Part shown: positions 1-7,301 of the stretch, piece by piece | How the letters are laid out: every line of letters begins with the position of its first letter | How positions within the stretch are numbered: position 1 is the stretch's first letter | Source: Clostridiales bacterium | GTDB lineage: Bacteria > Bacillota > Clostridia > Lutisporales > Lutisporaceae | Length of the DNA stretch: 14,959 nucleotides | Direction: 5' to 3' | Assembly (NCBI GenBank): GCA_012842725.1 | Contig: DUSG01000035.1 | Location: 1-14,959 of the forward strand | Made by a program: the position numbers and the translations under genes | The notes under the pieces: model-generated | Seen by the model: only the letters and a program-made list of their open reading frames with translations | Database searches by the model: none | Told to the model about the DNA's origin: nothing

Positions 1-691
1 AGAAGCTGAAAAATTATTTTTGGAAATTGCAATGGTAAGTAAAAATAGTATACAATATAGTATTAACAAAATAAAAAATGTACATCCTGCTCTTGTCAGA
101 AGAATTATCAGATTAGGGATAGAAAGACTGGCAGGTAATCTGAAAGGCATTGAATTCAGAAACATTGAAGGGATTTTGGATTTGGTTGATAAAACAACAG
201 GAGCTGCCGTAATACTTCCTAAGAATATAAAAGCTTATATTTCCTATGACAAGTTGATACTAAAAATAAATGAAAAAAAAGAACCTCATAAATATTATTT
301 AGAGCTTGAAAATGATAAGGATAATATCTCTGAATTTCTGGACTGCATCATAAGATTAACCACTGTGGACGCTTTCTCGATAAAGGAGATAAAAAAAGAG
401 AAGTACAAGGTTTATATAGATAAGGATAAAGTGAAAAACAAGCTGGTGTTGAGGAACAGGCTTGAAGGTGATATTTTTTCACCTATAGGTCTTAAAGGAA
501 GCAAAAAGCTGAAAGATTATTTTATTGATGAAAAGATACCTAGGGAAGAAAGAGATAATATATATTTTATAGCAGACGGAAAAGATGTTGTATGGATTAT
601 AGGAGGAAGGCTCAGCGAAAAGTATAAGATTACTGAAAATACAAAAGAAGCAATTGAGATCAATATAATAAGGGGGCTCTATGATGAATAA
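1..691 (+). CDS. tilS: tRNA(Ile)-lysidine synthase TilS, C-terminal part (5' truncated by window)
   Basis: TilS uses ATP and lysine to convert the wobble cytidine of the CAU-anticodon tRNA-Ile to lysidine, so that it reads AUA. The reading frame is open from base 2, so the gene starts upstream. About 229 C-terminal residues are present and the N-terminal PP-loop ATPase domain lies outside the window. Seen here: the HPALVRRIIRLGIERL segment (about nt 83-130), typical of the substrate-binding middle domain, and the TilS C-terminal domain (about nt 468-640) with GLKGSKKLKDYFID, KIPREERD and a WIIGGRLSEKYKIT-like end. The ATG at nt 50 and the TTG at nt 20 are internal codons, not starts. The stop at 689-691 overlaps the start of hpt by 11 bases, so the two are probably translationally coupled. 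tilS-hpt-ftsH is a common Firmicutes order. The identity is secure. Confidence 0.93.
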   Translation, partial: EAEKLFLEIAMVSKNSIQYSINKIKNVHPALVRRIIRLGIERLAGNLKGIEFRNIEGILDLVDKTTGAAVILPKNIKAYISYDKLILKINEKKEPHKYYLELENDKDNISEFLDCIIRLTTVDAFSIKEIKKEKYKVYIDKDKVKNKLVLRNRLEGDIFSPIGLKGSKKLKDYFIDEKIPREERDNIYFIADGKDVVWIIGGRLSEKYKITENTKEAIEINIIRGLYDE

Positions 692-1220
692 CAACATTTT
701 GAAAATTCTAATCAATGAGGATGAAATCAAGGAAAAAGTAAAAGAGTTAGGTAAGGCCATTACAGAAGATTATAAGGATAAGGATCTGATGATAATAGGC
801 ATTTTGAAAGGTTGTGTCATATTCTTATCTGATTTGGTAAGAGAGATAGATCTACCTCTTACCATGGACTTTATGGTGGTTTCAAGTTACGGTTCTTCAA
901 CCAAATCTTCCGGGGTTGTAAGAATTATAAAAGATTTGGAGAAAGATATTACGGGGAAAGACGTATTAATAGTGGAAGATATTGTTGATACAGGACTTAC
1001 GTTGAATTATATTGTAGATTATCTTAAATCCAGAAATGCAAGAAGCGTAAAAATATGCACATTGCTGGACAAGGCTGAAAGAAGAAAGGCAAAAGTTGAT
1101 TTAGAATATGTTGGTTTTCATATACCTGATGAATTTGTCGTCGGATATGGTTTGGATTATGCTGAGGCATACAGGAATTTGCCTTTCGTATGTGTTCTGA
1201 AACCTGAAGTTTATTCGTAA
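681..1220 (+). CDS. hpt: Hypoxanthine(-guanine) phosphoribosyltransferase
   Basis: A cytosolic purine salvage enzyme that transfers phosphoribose from PRPP to hypoxanthine or guanine, giving IMP or GMP. The 179-residue length fits the bacterial family. Visible motifs are the flexible-loop SSYG (68-71), the PRPP-binding signature VLIVEDIVDTGLTL (95-108) with the Glu-Asp pair at 99-100, and the purine-binding region with DEFVVGYGLDYAEAYRNLP (150-168). The gene overlaps the tilS 3' end by 11 nt. Two adjacent ATGs are possible starts (681 and 684). The purine-rich AGGGGG at 671-676 is 4 nt from the first and 7 nt from the second, so 684 may be used. Xanthine-specific or adenine-specific relatives are less likely given the motifs and the tilS/ftsH context. 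Confidence 0.95.
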   Translation: MMNNNILKILINEDEIKEKVKELGKAITEDYKDKDLMIIGILKGCVIFLSDLVREIDLPLTMDFMVVSSYGSSTKSSGVVRIIKDLEKDITGKDVLIVEDIVDTGLTLNYIVDYLKSRNARSVKICTLLDKAERRKAKVDLEYVGFHIPDEFVVGYGLDYAEAYRNLPFVCVLKPEVYS

Positions 1221-1249
1221 TTGTAATTTTTGGATTTATATGATAAAAT
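1221..1249 (+). promoter_or_regulatory. Candidate sigma-A promoter for ftsH, extended -10
   Basis: A TTGTAA -35 element (1221-1226) is followed by a 17-nt spacer and TAAAAT (1244-1249). A TG one base upstream of the hexamer (1241-1242) makes an extended -10. It lies directly after the hpt stop and about 40 nt before the ftsH start. ftsH can therefore be transcribed independently as well as by read-through from tilS-hpt. This is a sequence match only. Confidence 0.55.
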
Positions 1250-1277
1250 TATTGTATTTCGGGTAGCATGGTTTAAA

Positions 1278-1283
1278 GGAGGG
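1278..1283 (+). promoter_or_regulatory. Ribosome binding site fixing the TTG start of ftsH
   Basis: GGAGGG, preceded by AAA, sits 6 nt upstream of the TTG at 1290. No in-frame ATG with a comparable site occurs nearby. The encoded MRKFLRGISFYV is the expected FtsH start, just before the first membrane segment. Confidence 0.8.
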
Positions 1284-1289
1284 TAATTT

Positions 1290-3101
1290 TTGAGAAAGTT
1301 TTTGAGAGGTATAAGCTTCTATGTTTTAATTTTTGTTATAATAATATTCTTTGCCCAGATATTCAGCAATACAGGCGAAGGAAAAACAAAACTGTCTTAT
1401 ACCCAATTTATATCAGAAGTTGAAAGTAAAAGGATAAGGGAGATATATGTTTCAGAAGGCAGTTCAATATTTTCTGTAGTAAGCGGAAGACTCAGCGACG
1501 GGAGAGAGTTTGAAGCAACGGTTCCTACAAGAGAATTCAATGAACTGGCTCAGGAATACGCTGAGAGAGGTACTCTTAATATAATATATGAAAAACCTCA
1601 ACAAACATCGGTGTGGTTATCTTTCTTACCAACCATTGCATTGTTTGTATTGATAATAGTTTTCTTTTTTATATTTTCCCAGCAGGCTCAGGGCGGAGGT
1701 AGCAGGGTAATGTCATTTGGTAAGAGCAGGGCAAGGCTTGTTACCGATGACAAGAAGAAAGTTACTTTTGCTGATGTAGCAGGAGCAGAAGAAGAAAAGG
1801 AAGAACTGGCAGAGATAGTTGAATTTCTGAAGCAGCCCAGACGCTTTATTGAACTGGGCGCCAGAATACCTAAAGGTGTTTTGTTAGTTGGCCCTCCTGG
1901 TACTGGTAAGACATACCTTGCTAAAGCCGTAGCAGGAGAAGCAGGCGTTCCCTTCTTTAGTATCAGTGGTTCTGATTTTGTGGAGATGTTTGTTGGAGTA
2001 GGTGCTTCCAGAGTTAGAGATTTGTTTGAACAAGCGAAGAAAAATTCTCCCTGTATCATATTCATAGATGAGATAGATGCTGTAGGTAGACAAAGAGGTA
2101 CCGGCTTAGGCGGAGGTCATGATGAAAGGGAACAGACATTAAACCAACTGTTAGTTGAAATGGATGGTTTTAATGTAAACGAGGGTATAATTATATTAGC
2201 AGCTACCAACAGACCGGATATTCTGGATCCTGCGCTTTTGAGACCGGGTAGATTTGACAGGCAGATTACAGTAGGAATACCGGATGTAAAAGCCAGAGAA
2301 GAGATTTTAAGGATTCATGCAAGAAATAAACCTTTGGCTGATAACATAGACTTGAAAGTATTGGCAAAAGGGACACCGGGATTTACTCCTGCTGATTTGG
2401 AAAACCTAATGAATGAAGGAGCACTTTTGGCGGCTCGGAAGAAAAAGAATAAGATAGAGATGGAAGAATTGGAGGAAGCAACTATAAGAGTAATCGCAGG
2501 ACCTGAAAAGAGAAGCAAAGTAATAAGCGAAAGGGACAGAAGGCTTACTGCATATCATGAAGCCGGTCATGCTGTAGTACAGAAACTGACACCTGATGCA
2601 GATCCTGTTCATCAAGTTTCCATAATACCGAGAGGAAGAGCAGGAGGTTATACTATTTCACTTCCGGAGCAGGATAAATATTATATGTCCAAGATTGAAC
2701 TGGAGAATCAGATTGTAACCTTGCTGGGAGGCAGAGTGGCAGAAAAGATGGTGCTTAATGATATAAGCACTGGCGCTAAGAATGATCTTGAAAGAGCAAC
2801 GACTATAGCAAGGAAAATGGTTACAGAATATGGAATGAGCGAAAAGCTAGGTCCAATGACTTTTGGTACCGGTCATGACGAAGTCTTTATAGGAAGAGAT
2901 CTGGCAAGAAGCAGAAACTACAGTGAAGAAATAGCAGCTTTAATCGATAAAGAAATTAAGGCTATTATAGAAAAAGCCTATGAGAGAGCAGAGAGTCTAT
3001 TGAGAGAGAATATCAACAAGCTGCATGGTGTTGCAAATGCCCTGTTAGAAAAAGAAAAACTGGACAGGGAAGAATTTGAAGAAATATTTGCAAATGCTTA
3101 A
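1290..3101 (+). CDS. ftsH: ATP-dependent zinc metalloprotease FtsH
   Basis: A membrane-anchored AAA+ protease that forms hexamers and degrades misfolded membrane proteins and regulatory proteins. The protein has 603 residues, at the short end of the normal range. It starts with TTG behind a strong ribosome binding site. In order: TM1 (about 7-25), an extracytoplasmic domain (about 30-105), TM2 (about 108-130), then the AAA+ module with Walker A GPPGTGKT (201-208), Walker B IIFIDEID (256-263) and the second region of homology ATNRPDILDPALLRPGRFDR (305-324). The zinc site HEAGH is at 423-427, with a likely third ligand Asp499 in the NDLERAT segment. All key residues are intact, so this should be an active protease. 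It has its own candidate promoter and probably extends transcription into fhs, only 25 nt downstream. Confidence 0.98.
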   Translation: MRKFLRGISFYVLIFVIIIFFAQIFSNTGEGKTKLSYTQFISEVESKRIREIYVSEGSSIFSVVSGRLSDGREFEATVPTREFNELAQEYAERGTLNIIYEKPQQTSVWLSFLPTIALFVLIIVFFFIFSQQAQGGGSRVMSFGKSRARLVTDDKKKVTFADVAGAEEEKEELAEIVEFLKQPRRFIELGARIPKGVLLVGPPGTGKTYLAKAVAGEAGVPFFSISGSDFVEMFVGVGASRVRDLFEQAKKNSPCIIFIDEIDAVGRQRGTGLGGGHDEREQTLNQLLVEMDGFNVNEGIIILAATNRPDILDPALLRPGRFDRQITVGIPDVKAREEILRIHARNKPLADNIDLKVLAKGTPGFTPADLENLMNEGALLAARKKKNKIEMEELEEATIRVIAGPEKRSKVISERDRRLTAYHEAGHAVVQKLTPDADPVHQVSIIPRGRAGGYTISLPEQDKYYMSKIELENQIVTLLGGRVAEKMVLNDISTGAKNDLERATTIARKMVTEYGMSEKLGPMTFGTGHDEVFIGRDLARSRNYSEEIAALIDKEIKAIIEKAYERAESLLRENINKLHGVANALLEKEKLDREEFEEIFANA

Positions 3102-3126
3102 CAATGGATGGAGGTAAAAGTATACA

Positions 3127-4794
3127 ATGAAAACTGATATTCAAATAGCACAGGAAGCCAAGATGAAACCTATAATTGACATAGCCAGAGAAATAGGCAT
3201 TGATGAAGACGAGGTTGAATTATACGGAAAATATAAGGCAAAGATTAATCTAAGCATATGGAATAGGCTTAAAGATAAAAAAGATGGCAAATTGATTTTA
3301 GTTACGGCTATTAATCCTACTCCTGCAGGTGAAGGAAAATCAACTACCACTGTAGGCTTAGGGCAAGCCATGGCCAAATTGGGTAAAAAGTCAGCCATAG
3401 CTTTGAGAGAACCTTCTTTAGGACCTGTATTCGGTGTTAAAGGAGGAGCTGCCGGCGGAGGATATGCCCAGGTTGTACCTATGGAAGATATCAACCTCCA
3501 CTTTACTGGAGACATGCATGCCATAACCGCTGCAAATAACTTGTTGGCAGCAGCCATAGACAATCATATTACTCATGGAAATTCGCTGGGCATTGACATG
3601 AGACAGATTGTGTGGAAAAGAGTTATGGATATGAATGACAGAGCTCTTAGAGAAGTTGTGGTAGGTCTAGGTGGTAAAGCCAATGGTTTCGTGAGACAGG
3701 ACGGTTTTATGATTACCGTTGCATCTGAAATTATGGCTATACTTTGCCTGGCTACAGATTTAAAAGATTTGAAAGAAAGGTTAGCAAAGATAATAATTGG
3801 ATATAACTATGAAAATAAACCTGTTACAGCAGGTGATTTAAAGGTTCAAGGCGCAATGGCACTTCTTTTGAAGGATGCTATTAAACCAAACCTGGTACAG
3901 ACCTTGGAAAATACTCCTGCATTCATACATGGAGGACCTTTTGCAAATATTGCTCATGGCTGCAACAGTATAATGGCTACAAAGCTTGGACTGAAGTTGG
4001 TAGACTATCTGATAACAGAAGCAGGTTTTGGTGCTGATTTAGGTGCAGAAAAGTTTATTGACATTAAATGCAGATATGCAGGTATAGTTCCTTCTGCAGT
4101 AGTCATTGTTGCAACGGTCAGAGCTCTTAAGATGCATGGAGGAGTTAGCAAGACTGAATTAGCAGCAGAGAATATTGCTGCACTTGAAAAAGGTTTTGAA
4201 AACCTCAAAAAGCATATAGAGAACATAAAGAAATTTGGGCTTCCGGCAGTTGTTTCTATAAACAAATTCTCCACAGATACAGATGCAGAAATCTCCAGAC
4301 TTATGGAACTCTGCAGGCTGGAAGGAGTGGAAGCCTCTATCTGTGAAGTGTGGGAAAAAGGTGGAGAAGGCGGAATTGATCTTGCGCAGAAAGTTATTGA
4401 GGCTTGTGAGAAAGAGAACAACTTCCATTTCTTATACGATGTAAATGACAGCATAAAAGCAAAGATAGAAAAGATTGCAAAACAGATATATGGAGCAAAG
4501 GGAGTTGTGTATACAGCTAAAGCAGAAAAAGAAATTCAAAGGTTGGAAGAATTAGGTCTGGACAAATATCCAATATGCATGGCCAAAACTCAATATTCCT
4601 TGTCGGATAATCCAGAACTGATAGGCAGACCTGAAGGATTCGATATAACCGTAAAAGAAGTAAGAGTATCTGCAGGTGCAGGATTCATAGTTGCACTGAC
4701 AGGGGATATAATGGTTATGCCTGGTTTGCCGAAAGTTCCTGCTGCTGAAAAAATAGACATAGATGAAAATGGTGTAATAACCGGATTGTTCTAA
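3127..4794 (+). CDS. fhs: Formate-tetrahydrofolate ligase (10-formyl-THF synthetase)
   Basis: Catalyses formate + ATP + tetrahydrofolate to 10-formyl-THF. This is the entry of formate into the one-carbon pool and the first methyl-branch step of the Wood-Ljungdahl pathway; in other anaerobes it serves purine and glycine/serine metabolism. The 555 residues match the monofunctional bacterial family. The nucleotide-binding segment PTPAGEGKSTTTVGL is at 64-78. The family signature GVKGGAAGGGYAQV is at 103-116, preceded by EPSLGPVF. The GGAGG ribosome binding site (3110-3114) is 12 nt from the ATG, longer than usual, and I see no better in-frame start. It probably shares a transcript with ftsH and ends at the terminator at 4818-4842. 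No other Wood-Ljungdahl gene is in the window, so acetogenesis cannot be claimed from this gene alone. Confidence 0.98.
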   Translation: MKTDIQIAQEAKMKPIIDIAREIGIDEDEVELYGKYKAKINLSIWNRLKDKKDGKLILVTAINPTPAGEGKSTTTVGLGQAMAKLGKKSAIALREPSLGPVFGVKGGAAGGGYAQVVPMEDINLHFTGDMHAITAANNLLAAAIDNHITHGNSLGIDMRQIVWKRVMDMNDRALREVVVGLGGKANGFVRQDGFMITVASEIMAILCLATDLKDLKERLAKIIIGYNYENKPVTAGDLKVQGAMALLLKDAIKPNLVQTLENTPAFIHGGPFANIAHGCNSIMATKLGLKLVDYLITEAGFGADLGAEKFIDIKCRYAGIVPSAVVIVATVRALKMHGGVSKTELAAENIAALEKGFENLKKHIENIKKFGLPAVVSINKFSTDTDAEISRLMELCRLEGVEASICEVWEKGGEGGIDLAQKVIEACEKENNFHFLYDVNDSIKAKIEKIAKQIYGAKGVVYTAKAEKEIQRLEELGLDKYPICMAKTQYSLSDNPELIGRPEGFDITVKEVRVSAGAGFIVALTGDIMVMPGLPKVPAAEKIDIDENGVITGLF

Positions 4795-4817
4795 TTGAAC
4801 ATGGTTATAAGTTTACC

Positions 4818-4842
4818 AAAAGCGGCGAAAGCCGCTTTTTTG
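4818..4842 (+). terminator. Rho-independent terminator after fhs
   Basis: The arms AGCGGC (4821-4826) and GCCGCT (4831-4836) enclose a GAAA tetraloop. The stem is extended by A-T pairs from 4818-4820 and followed by an unbroken T run to 4841. It lies 24 nt after the fhs stop. This separates the housekeeping block from the methylmalonyl-CoA operon. Confidence 0.93.
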
Positions 4843-4870
4843 TGCGTCTGACAAGGAAGGATAAAGGTAC

Positions 4871-4981
4871 ATGGCAAATAAAAAGAACGAGTATAATTAC
4901 ATTAATTATAAGCATAACTATAGACGACAAAATGATAAATTGAGGGATGATAAATATGGAAGAGATATTGTCAAAAAATAA
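4871..4981 (+). CDS. Doubtful 36-residue hypothetical ORF
   Basis: ATG at 4871 opens a 36-codon frame ending with TAA at 4979-4981. The product would be very hydrophilic and rich in Asn, Tyr, Lys and Arg, beginning MANKKNEYNYINYKHNYRRQ. Upstream are AAGG-type sequences: GGAAGG near 4855-4860 (10 nt away) and AAAGG at 4863-4867 (3 nt away). Neither is well spaced. I recognise no family. The composition could simply reflect AT-rich non-coding DNA, and it lies just after a terminator with no clear promoter. Treat it as unproven. Confidence 0.17.
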   Translation: MANKKNEYNYINYKHNYRRQNDKLRDDKYGRDIVKK

Positions 4982-5014
4982 ACAAATTTTATAGTACCTT
5001 TTATCAGAGAAATA

Positions 5015-5023
5015 TGATATTAT
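5015..5023 (+). promoter_or_regulatory. Candidate distal promoter of the methylmalonyl-CoA operon (extended -10)
   Basis: TG at 5015-5016, one base, then TATTAT at 5018-5023 form a good extended -10 element. No convincing -35 hexamer lies 16-18 nt upstream, so it would rely on the extended element. The resulting leader would be roughly 170 nt. Confidence 0.3.
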
Positions 5024-5103
5024 AGTGGAAGAAAGAAAACTTGCAAAATTAAACAAAAATGAAAGATATCATTCAAATTTTTCAATAAGGTTTACAAATT
5101 TTG

Positions 5104-5133
5104 TTGAAATCAGGAATAGTTTTTGTGTAATAT
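5104..5133 (+). promoter_or_regulatory. Candidate proximal promoter of the methylmalonyl-CoA operon
   Basis: TTGAAA (5104-5109) and TAATAT (5128-5133) are separated by 18 nt. The site is about 65 nt upstream of the mutase start codon. The -10 matches the consensus at four of six positions. It is the best two-element match in the gap, but is unproven. Confidence 0.4.
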
Positions 5134-5186
5134 TTACATGATATCTAAAGAATATCTGTCTTGAAGGTAAAAAATAATTTTGATAT

Positions 5187-5193
5187 GGGGAGG
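5187..5193 (+). promoter_or_regulatory. Ribosome binding site fixing the mutase start at 5200
   Basis: GGGGAGG lies 6 nt upstream of ATG 5200. The in-frame TTG at 5161 and ATG at 5185 lack such a site, and the ATG at 5185 overlaps this one. The shorter start is therefore preferred. Confidence 0.82.
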
Positions 5194-5199
5194 CATAGC

Positions 5200-6879
5200 A
5201 TGTATAACAAGGAAAAGCTTGAAGCTCTAAAAGCAGAGAGACAGAAATGGGAAGAGACTGAGATTGCTAAAGTGTTAACAAAAAAACCTGAGAGAAAAGA
5301 GAAATTTTTATCTACATCAGGTTATGAAGTAAAAAGGTTATATACTCCAGAAGACATTGAAGATTTGGATTACAGCAGAGATTTGTCTTTTCCGGGAGAA
5401 TATCCTTTTACAAGAGGCGTGCAGCCTACAATGTACAGGGGTAAGCTATGGACAATGAGGCAGTATGCAGGATTTGCCACTGCTGAAGAATCAAACAAAA
5501 GATACAAATATTTGCTTGAACAAGGTCAAACCGGTTTAAGTGTTGCTTTTGACTTACCGACTCAGATAGGTTATGATTCTGACCATCCTTTGGCTGAAGG
5601 AGAAGTCGGAAAAGTTGGCGTCGCCATCGATTCTTTGAAAGACATGGAAATACTGTTTGACGGCATACCTTTGGATAAAGTTAGTACTTCCATGACAATC
5701 AATGCACCTGCTGCAGTATTGTTGGCTATGTATATTGCGGTTGCGGAAAAGCAGGGAGTTTCATCTGATAAATTGTCCGGTACAATACAAAACGATATTT
5801 TGAAGGAATACATTGCAAGAGGTACATACATTTTCCCAATTGAACCTTCAATGAGACTTATTACAAATATATTTGAATATTGCGCGAAATACGTTCCAAA
5901 ATGGAACACCATATCAATCAGCGGATATCACATCAGGGAAGCAGGTTCCACTGCAGTGCAGGAGGTAGCCTTTACTTTAGCAGACGGTATTGCTTATGTT
6001 GAAGCAGCAATAAAAGCCGGACTTGATGTCGATGAGTTCGCACCTAGATTGTCTTTCTTCTTCAACGCTCATAATGACCTTTTGGAAGAGGTAGCTAAAT
6101 TCAGAGCAGCCAGAAGATTATGGGCTAAGATTATGAAGGAAAGATTCAATGCTAAAGATCCAAGATCCATGATGTTAAGATTCCATACACAAACAGGTGG
6201 TTCCACTTTGACAGCACAGCAGCCTGATAACAATATAGTCAGAGTTGCAATCCAGACTTTGGCAGCTGTTTTAGGAGGAACTCAATCATTGCATACAAAT
6301 TCAAGGGACGAAGCTTTAGCTCTTCCAACAGAAGATTCAGTAAGAATAGCTTTGAGAACCCAGCAGATCGTTGCTTATGAGAGCGGTGTGGCTGATACTA
6401 TAGATCCGCTTGCAGGTTCTTACTATGTTGAGAGCTTAACCAACGAAATAGAAAAGAGAGCTGCAGAATATATCGCTAAGATAGATGAGATGGGCGGAGC
6501 TCCGAAAGCTATTGAAAGAGGTTATATACAGCAGGAGATTCAGGACAGTGCATATAAATACCAGCAGGAGGTAGAAAGAGGAGAAAGAATAGTTGTAGGA
6601 ATGAATAAATTCCAGATAAAAGAATCCGCACCTAAAGGATTGTTAAAAGTTGATCCTGCAGTGGGCGAACTTCAGAAGCAGAAACTGAAAGCTCTAAAGG
6701 CAGAAAGAGATAACATTAAAGTTCAGGAAAGTCTGGAAGCGCTCAGAAAAGCAGCTGAAGGCGATGACAATTTAATGCCATATATCCTTACAGCGGTAAA
6801 ACAATATGCAACATTAGGCGAGATATGCGGCGTTTTAAGAGAAGTATTCGGTGAATACCAGCAATCTGTTATTCTATAA
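5200..6879 (+). CDS. mcmA1: Methylmalonyl-CoA mutase, large (substrate-binding) subunit
   Basis: The catalytic half of adenosylcobalamin-dependent methylmalonyl-CoA mutase, which interconverts succinyl-CoA and (R)-methylmalonyl-CoA by a radical rearrangement. From the ATG chosen at 5200 it has 559 residues and no C-terminal B12 domain; that domain is the next gene. It is a TIM-barrel protein. Numbering happens to align with the Propionibacterium enzyme, so the residues used to tell mutase types apart are readable: Tyr89 in RQYAG, Arg207 in YIARGTYIFP, and Tyr243-His244 in ISGYH. Tyr89 plus Arg207 is the methylmalonyl-CoA pattern; isobutyryl-CoA mutases carry Phe and Gln there. FHTQTGGSTLTAQQP and GGTQSLHTNSRDEALALPT are also family-typical. 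It is the first gene of the operon, 13 nt before the small subunit. Function is confident; the direction of flux is not visible. Confidence 0.96.
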   Translation: MYNKEKLEALKAERQKWEETEIAKVLTKKPERKEKFLSTSGYEVKRLYTPEDIEDLDYSRDLSFPGEYPFTRGVQPTMYRGKLWTMRQYAGFATAEESNKRYKYLLEQGQTGLSVAFDLPTQIGYDSDHPLAEGEVGKVGVAIDSLKDMEILFDGIPLDKVSTSMTINAPAAVLLAMYIAVAEKQGVSSDKLSGTIQNDILKEYIARGTYIFPIEPSMRLITNIFEYCAKYVPKWNTISISGYHIREAGSTAVQEVAFTLADGIAYVEAAIKAGLDVDEFAPRLSFFFNAHNDLLEEVAKFRAARRLWAKIMKERFNAKDPRSMMLRFHTQTGGSTLTAQQPDNNIVRVAIQTLAAVLGGTQSLHTNSRDEALALPTEDSVRIALRTQQIVAYESGVADTIDPLAGSYYVESLTNEIEKRAAEYIAKIDEMGGAPKAIERGYIQQEIQDSAYKYQQEVERGERIVVGMNKFQIKESAPKGLLKVDPAVGELQKQKLKALKAERDNIKVQESLEALRKAAEGDDNLMPYILTAVKQYATLGEICGVLREVFGEYQQSVIL

Positions 6880-6884
6880 GGAGG
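6878..6884 (+). promoter_or_regulatory. Ribosome binding site for the mutase small subunit
   Basis: AAGGAGG overlaps the stop codon of the large-subunit gene and lies 8 nt from ATG 6893. This selects that ATG over the longer in-frame GTG at 6851, which would overlap the upstream gene. Confidence 0.82.
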
Positions 6885-6892
6885 TAAACGAA

Positions 6893-7291
6893 ATGAACAG
6901 ACCGATTAGAGTTCTAGTAGCAAAACCCGGCCTTGATGGCCATGATAGAGGGGCAAAAGTTGTAGCTCGTGCCATGAGAGATGCAGGTATGGAGGTTATA
7001 TATACTGGTCTAAGACAGACTCCTGAGCAGATAGCAGAGGCTGCAATACAAGAGGATGTTGACTGTGTAGCTATGAGTATACTATCCGGTGCGCATAACT
7101 ATCTTTTCCCGAAGGTCGTACAGCTTCTTAAGGAAAAAGGTGGAGAAGATATATTGGTTATAGGTGGCGGAGTAATACCTGAAGAAGACATACCTGGTTT
7201 AAAAGAGGCAGGCATAGCAGAAATATTCACTCCTGGAACGCCTACAAGCGTGACAATTGAATTTATCAAAAACAACATAAAAAGAAATTAG
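6893..7291 (+). CDS. mcmA2: Methylmalonyl-CoA mutase, small (cobalamin-binding) subunit
   Basis: A stand-alone B12-binding domain of 132 residues, the usual length for the split form of the mutase. It shows the base-off/His-on cobalamin signature: Asp15-x-His17-x-x-Gly20 in LDGHDRG, where His17 would be the lower axial cobalt ligand; then Ser62-Ile-Leu64 in MSILSGAH; and the GGG at 91-93 in VIGGGVIP. The start KPGLDGHDRGAKVVARAMRDAG is typical of the methylmalonyl-CoA mutase domain rather than of methyltransferase corrinoid proteins. It lies between the large subunit and meaB and is translated from a strong ribosome binding site overlapping the upstream stop codon. It should assemble with the large subunit to form the active enzyme. 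Confidence 0.96.
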   Translation: MNRPIRVLVAKPGLDGHDRGAKVVARAMRDAGMEVIYTGLRQTPEQIAEAAIQEDVDCVAMSILSGAHNYLFPKVVQLLKEKGGEDILVIGGGVIPEEDIPGLKEAGIAEIFTPGTPTSVTIEFIKNNIKRN

Positions 7292-7301
7292 GGTGATTTA
7301 A

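Larger units (their letters stand above)
4843..5199 (+). other. Intergenic region upstream of the methylmalonyl-CoA operon
   Basis: About 357 AT-rich bases lie between the fhs terminator and the mutase start. They hold two candidate promoters (5015-5023 and 5104-5133), a 9-bp inverted repeat (5064-5072 with 5138-5146) and a doubtful 36-codon ORF (4871-4981). I see no cobalamin riboswitch core, no tRNA and no insertion-sequence ends. A reverse-strand 83-codon frame across 4805-5056 runs through the terminator hairpin and is not credible as a gene. Confidence 0.6.

Noticed and set aside
1688..2065. Long reverse-strand frames across ftsH, and similar ones across fhs, meaB, mmdC and mmdB
   Set aside because: They are antisense shadows of highly conserved genes, without ribosome binding sites or recognisable products.
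4805..5056. Reverse-strand 83-codon hydrophobic frame resembling a small membrane protein
   Set aside because: It has no ribosome binding site, reads through the fhs terminator hairpin, and its hydrophobicity follows from reading A-rich sequence on the opposite strand.
4956..5141. Frame beginning MEEILSKNKQIL, interrupted by TAG at 4992-4994, then open to 5138; considered as a pseudogene or stop-codon read-through
   Set aside because: No family is recognisable, there is no ribosome binding site, and there is nothing in the window suggesting pyrrolysine or recoding. It overlaps the candidate promoters.
5161..5199. Longer mutase start at TTG 5161
   Set aside because: It lacks a ribosome binding site, whereas GGGGAGG is ideally placed for ATG 5200, and the resulting N-terminus fits the family.
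6851..6892. Longer start for the mutase small subunit overlapping the large subunit gene
   Set aside because: The AAGGAGG at 6878-6884 fixes ATG 6893, and the shorter protein begins exactly where the B12-binding domain should.
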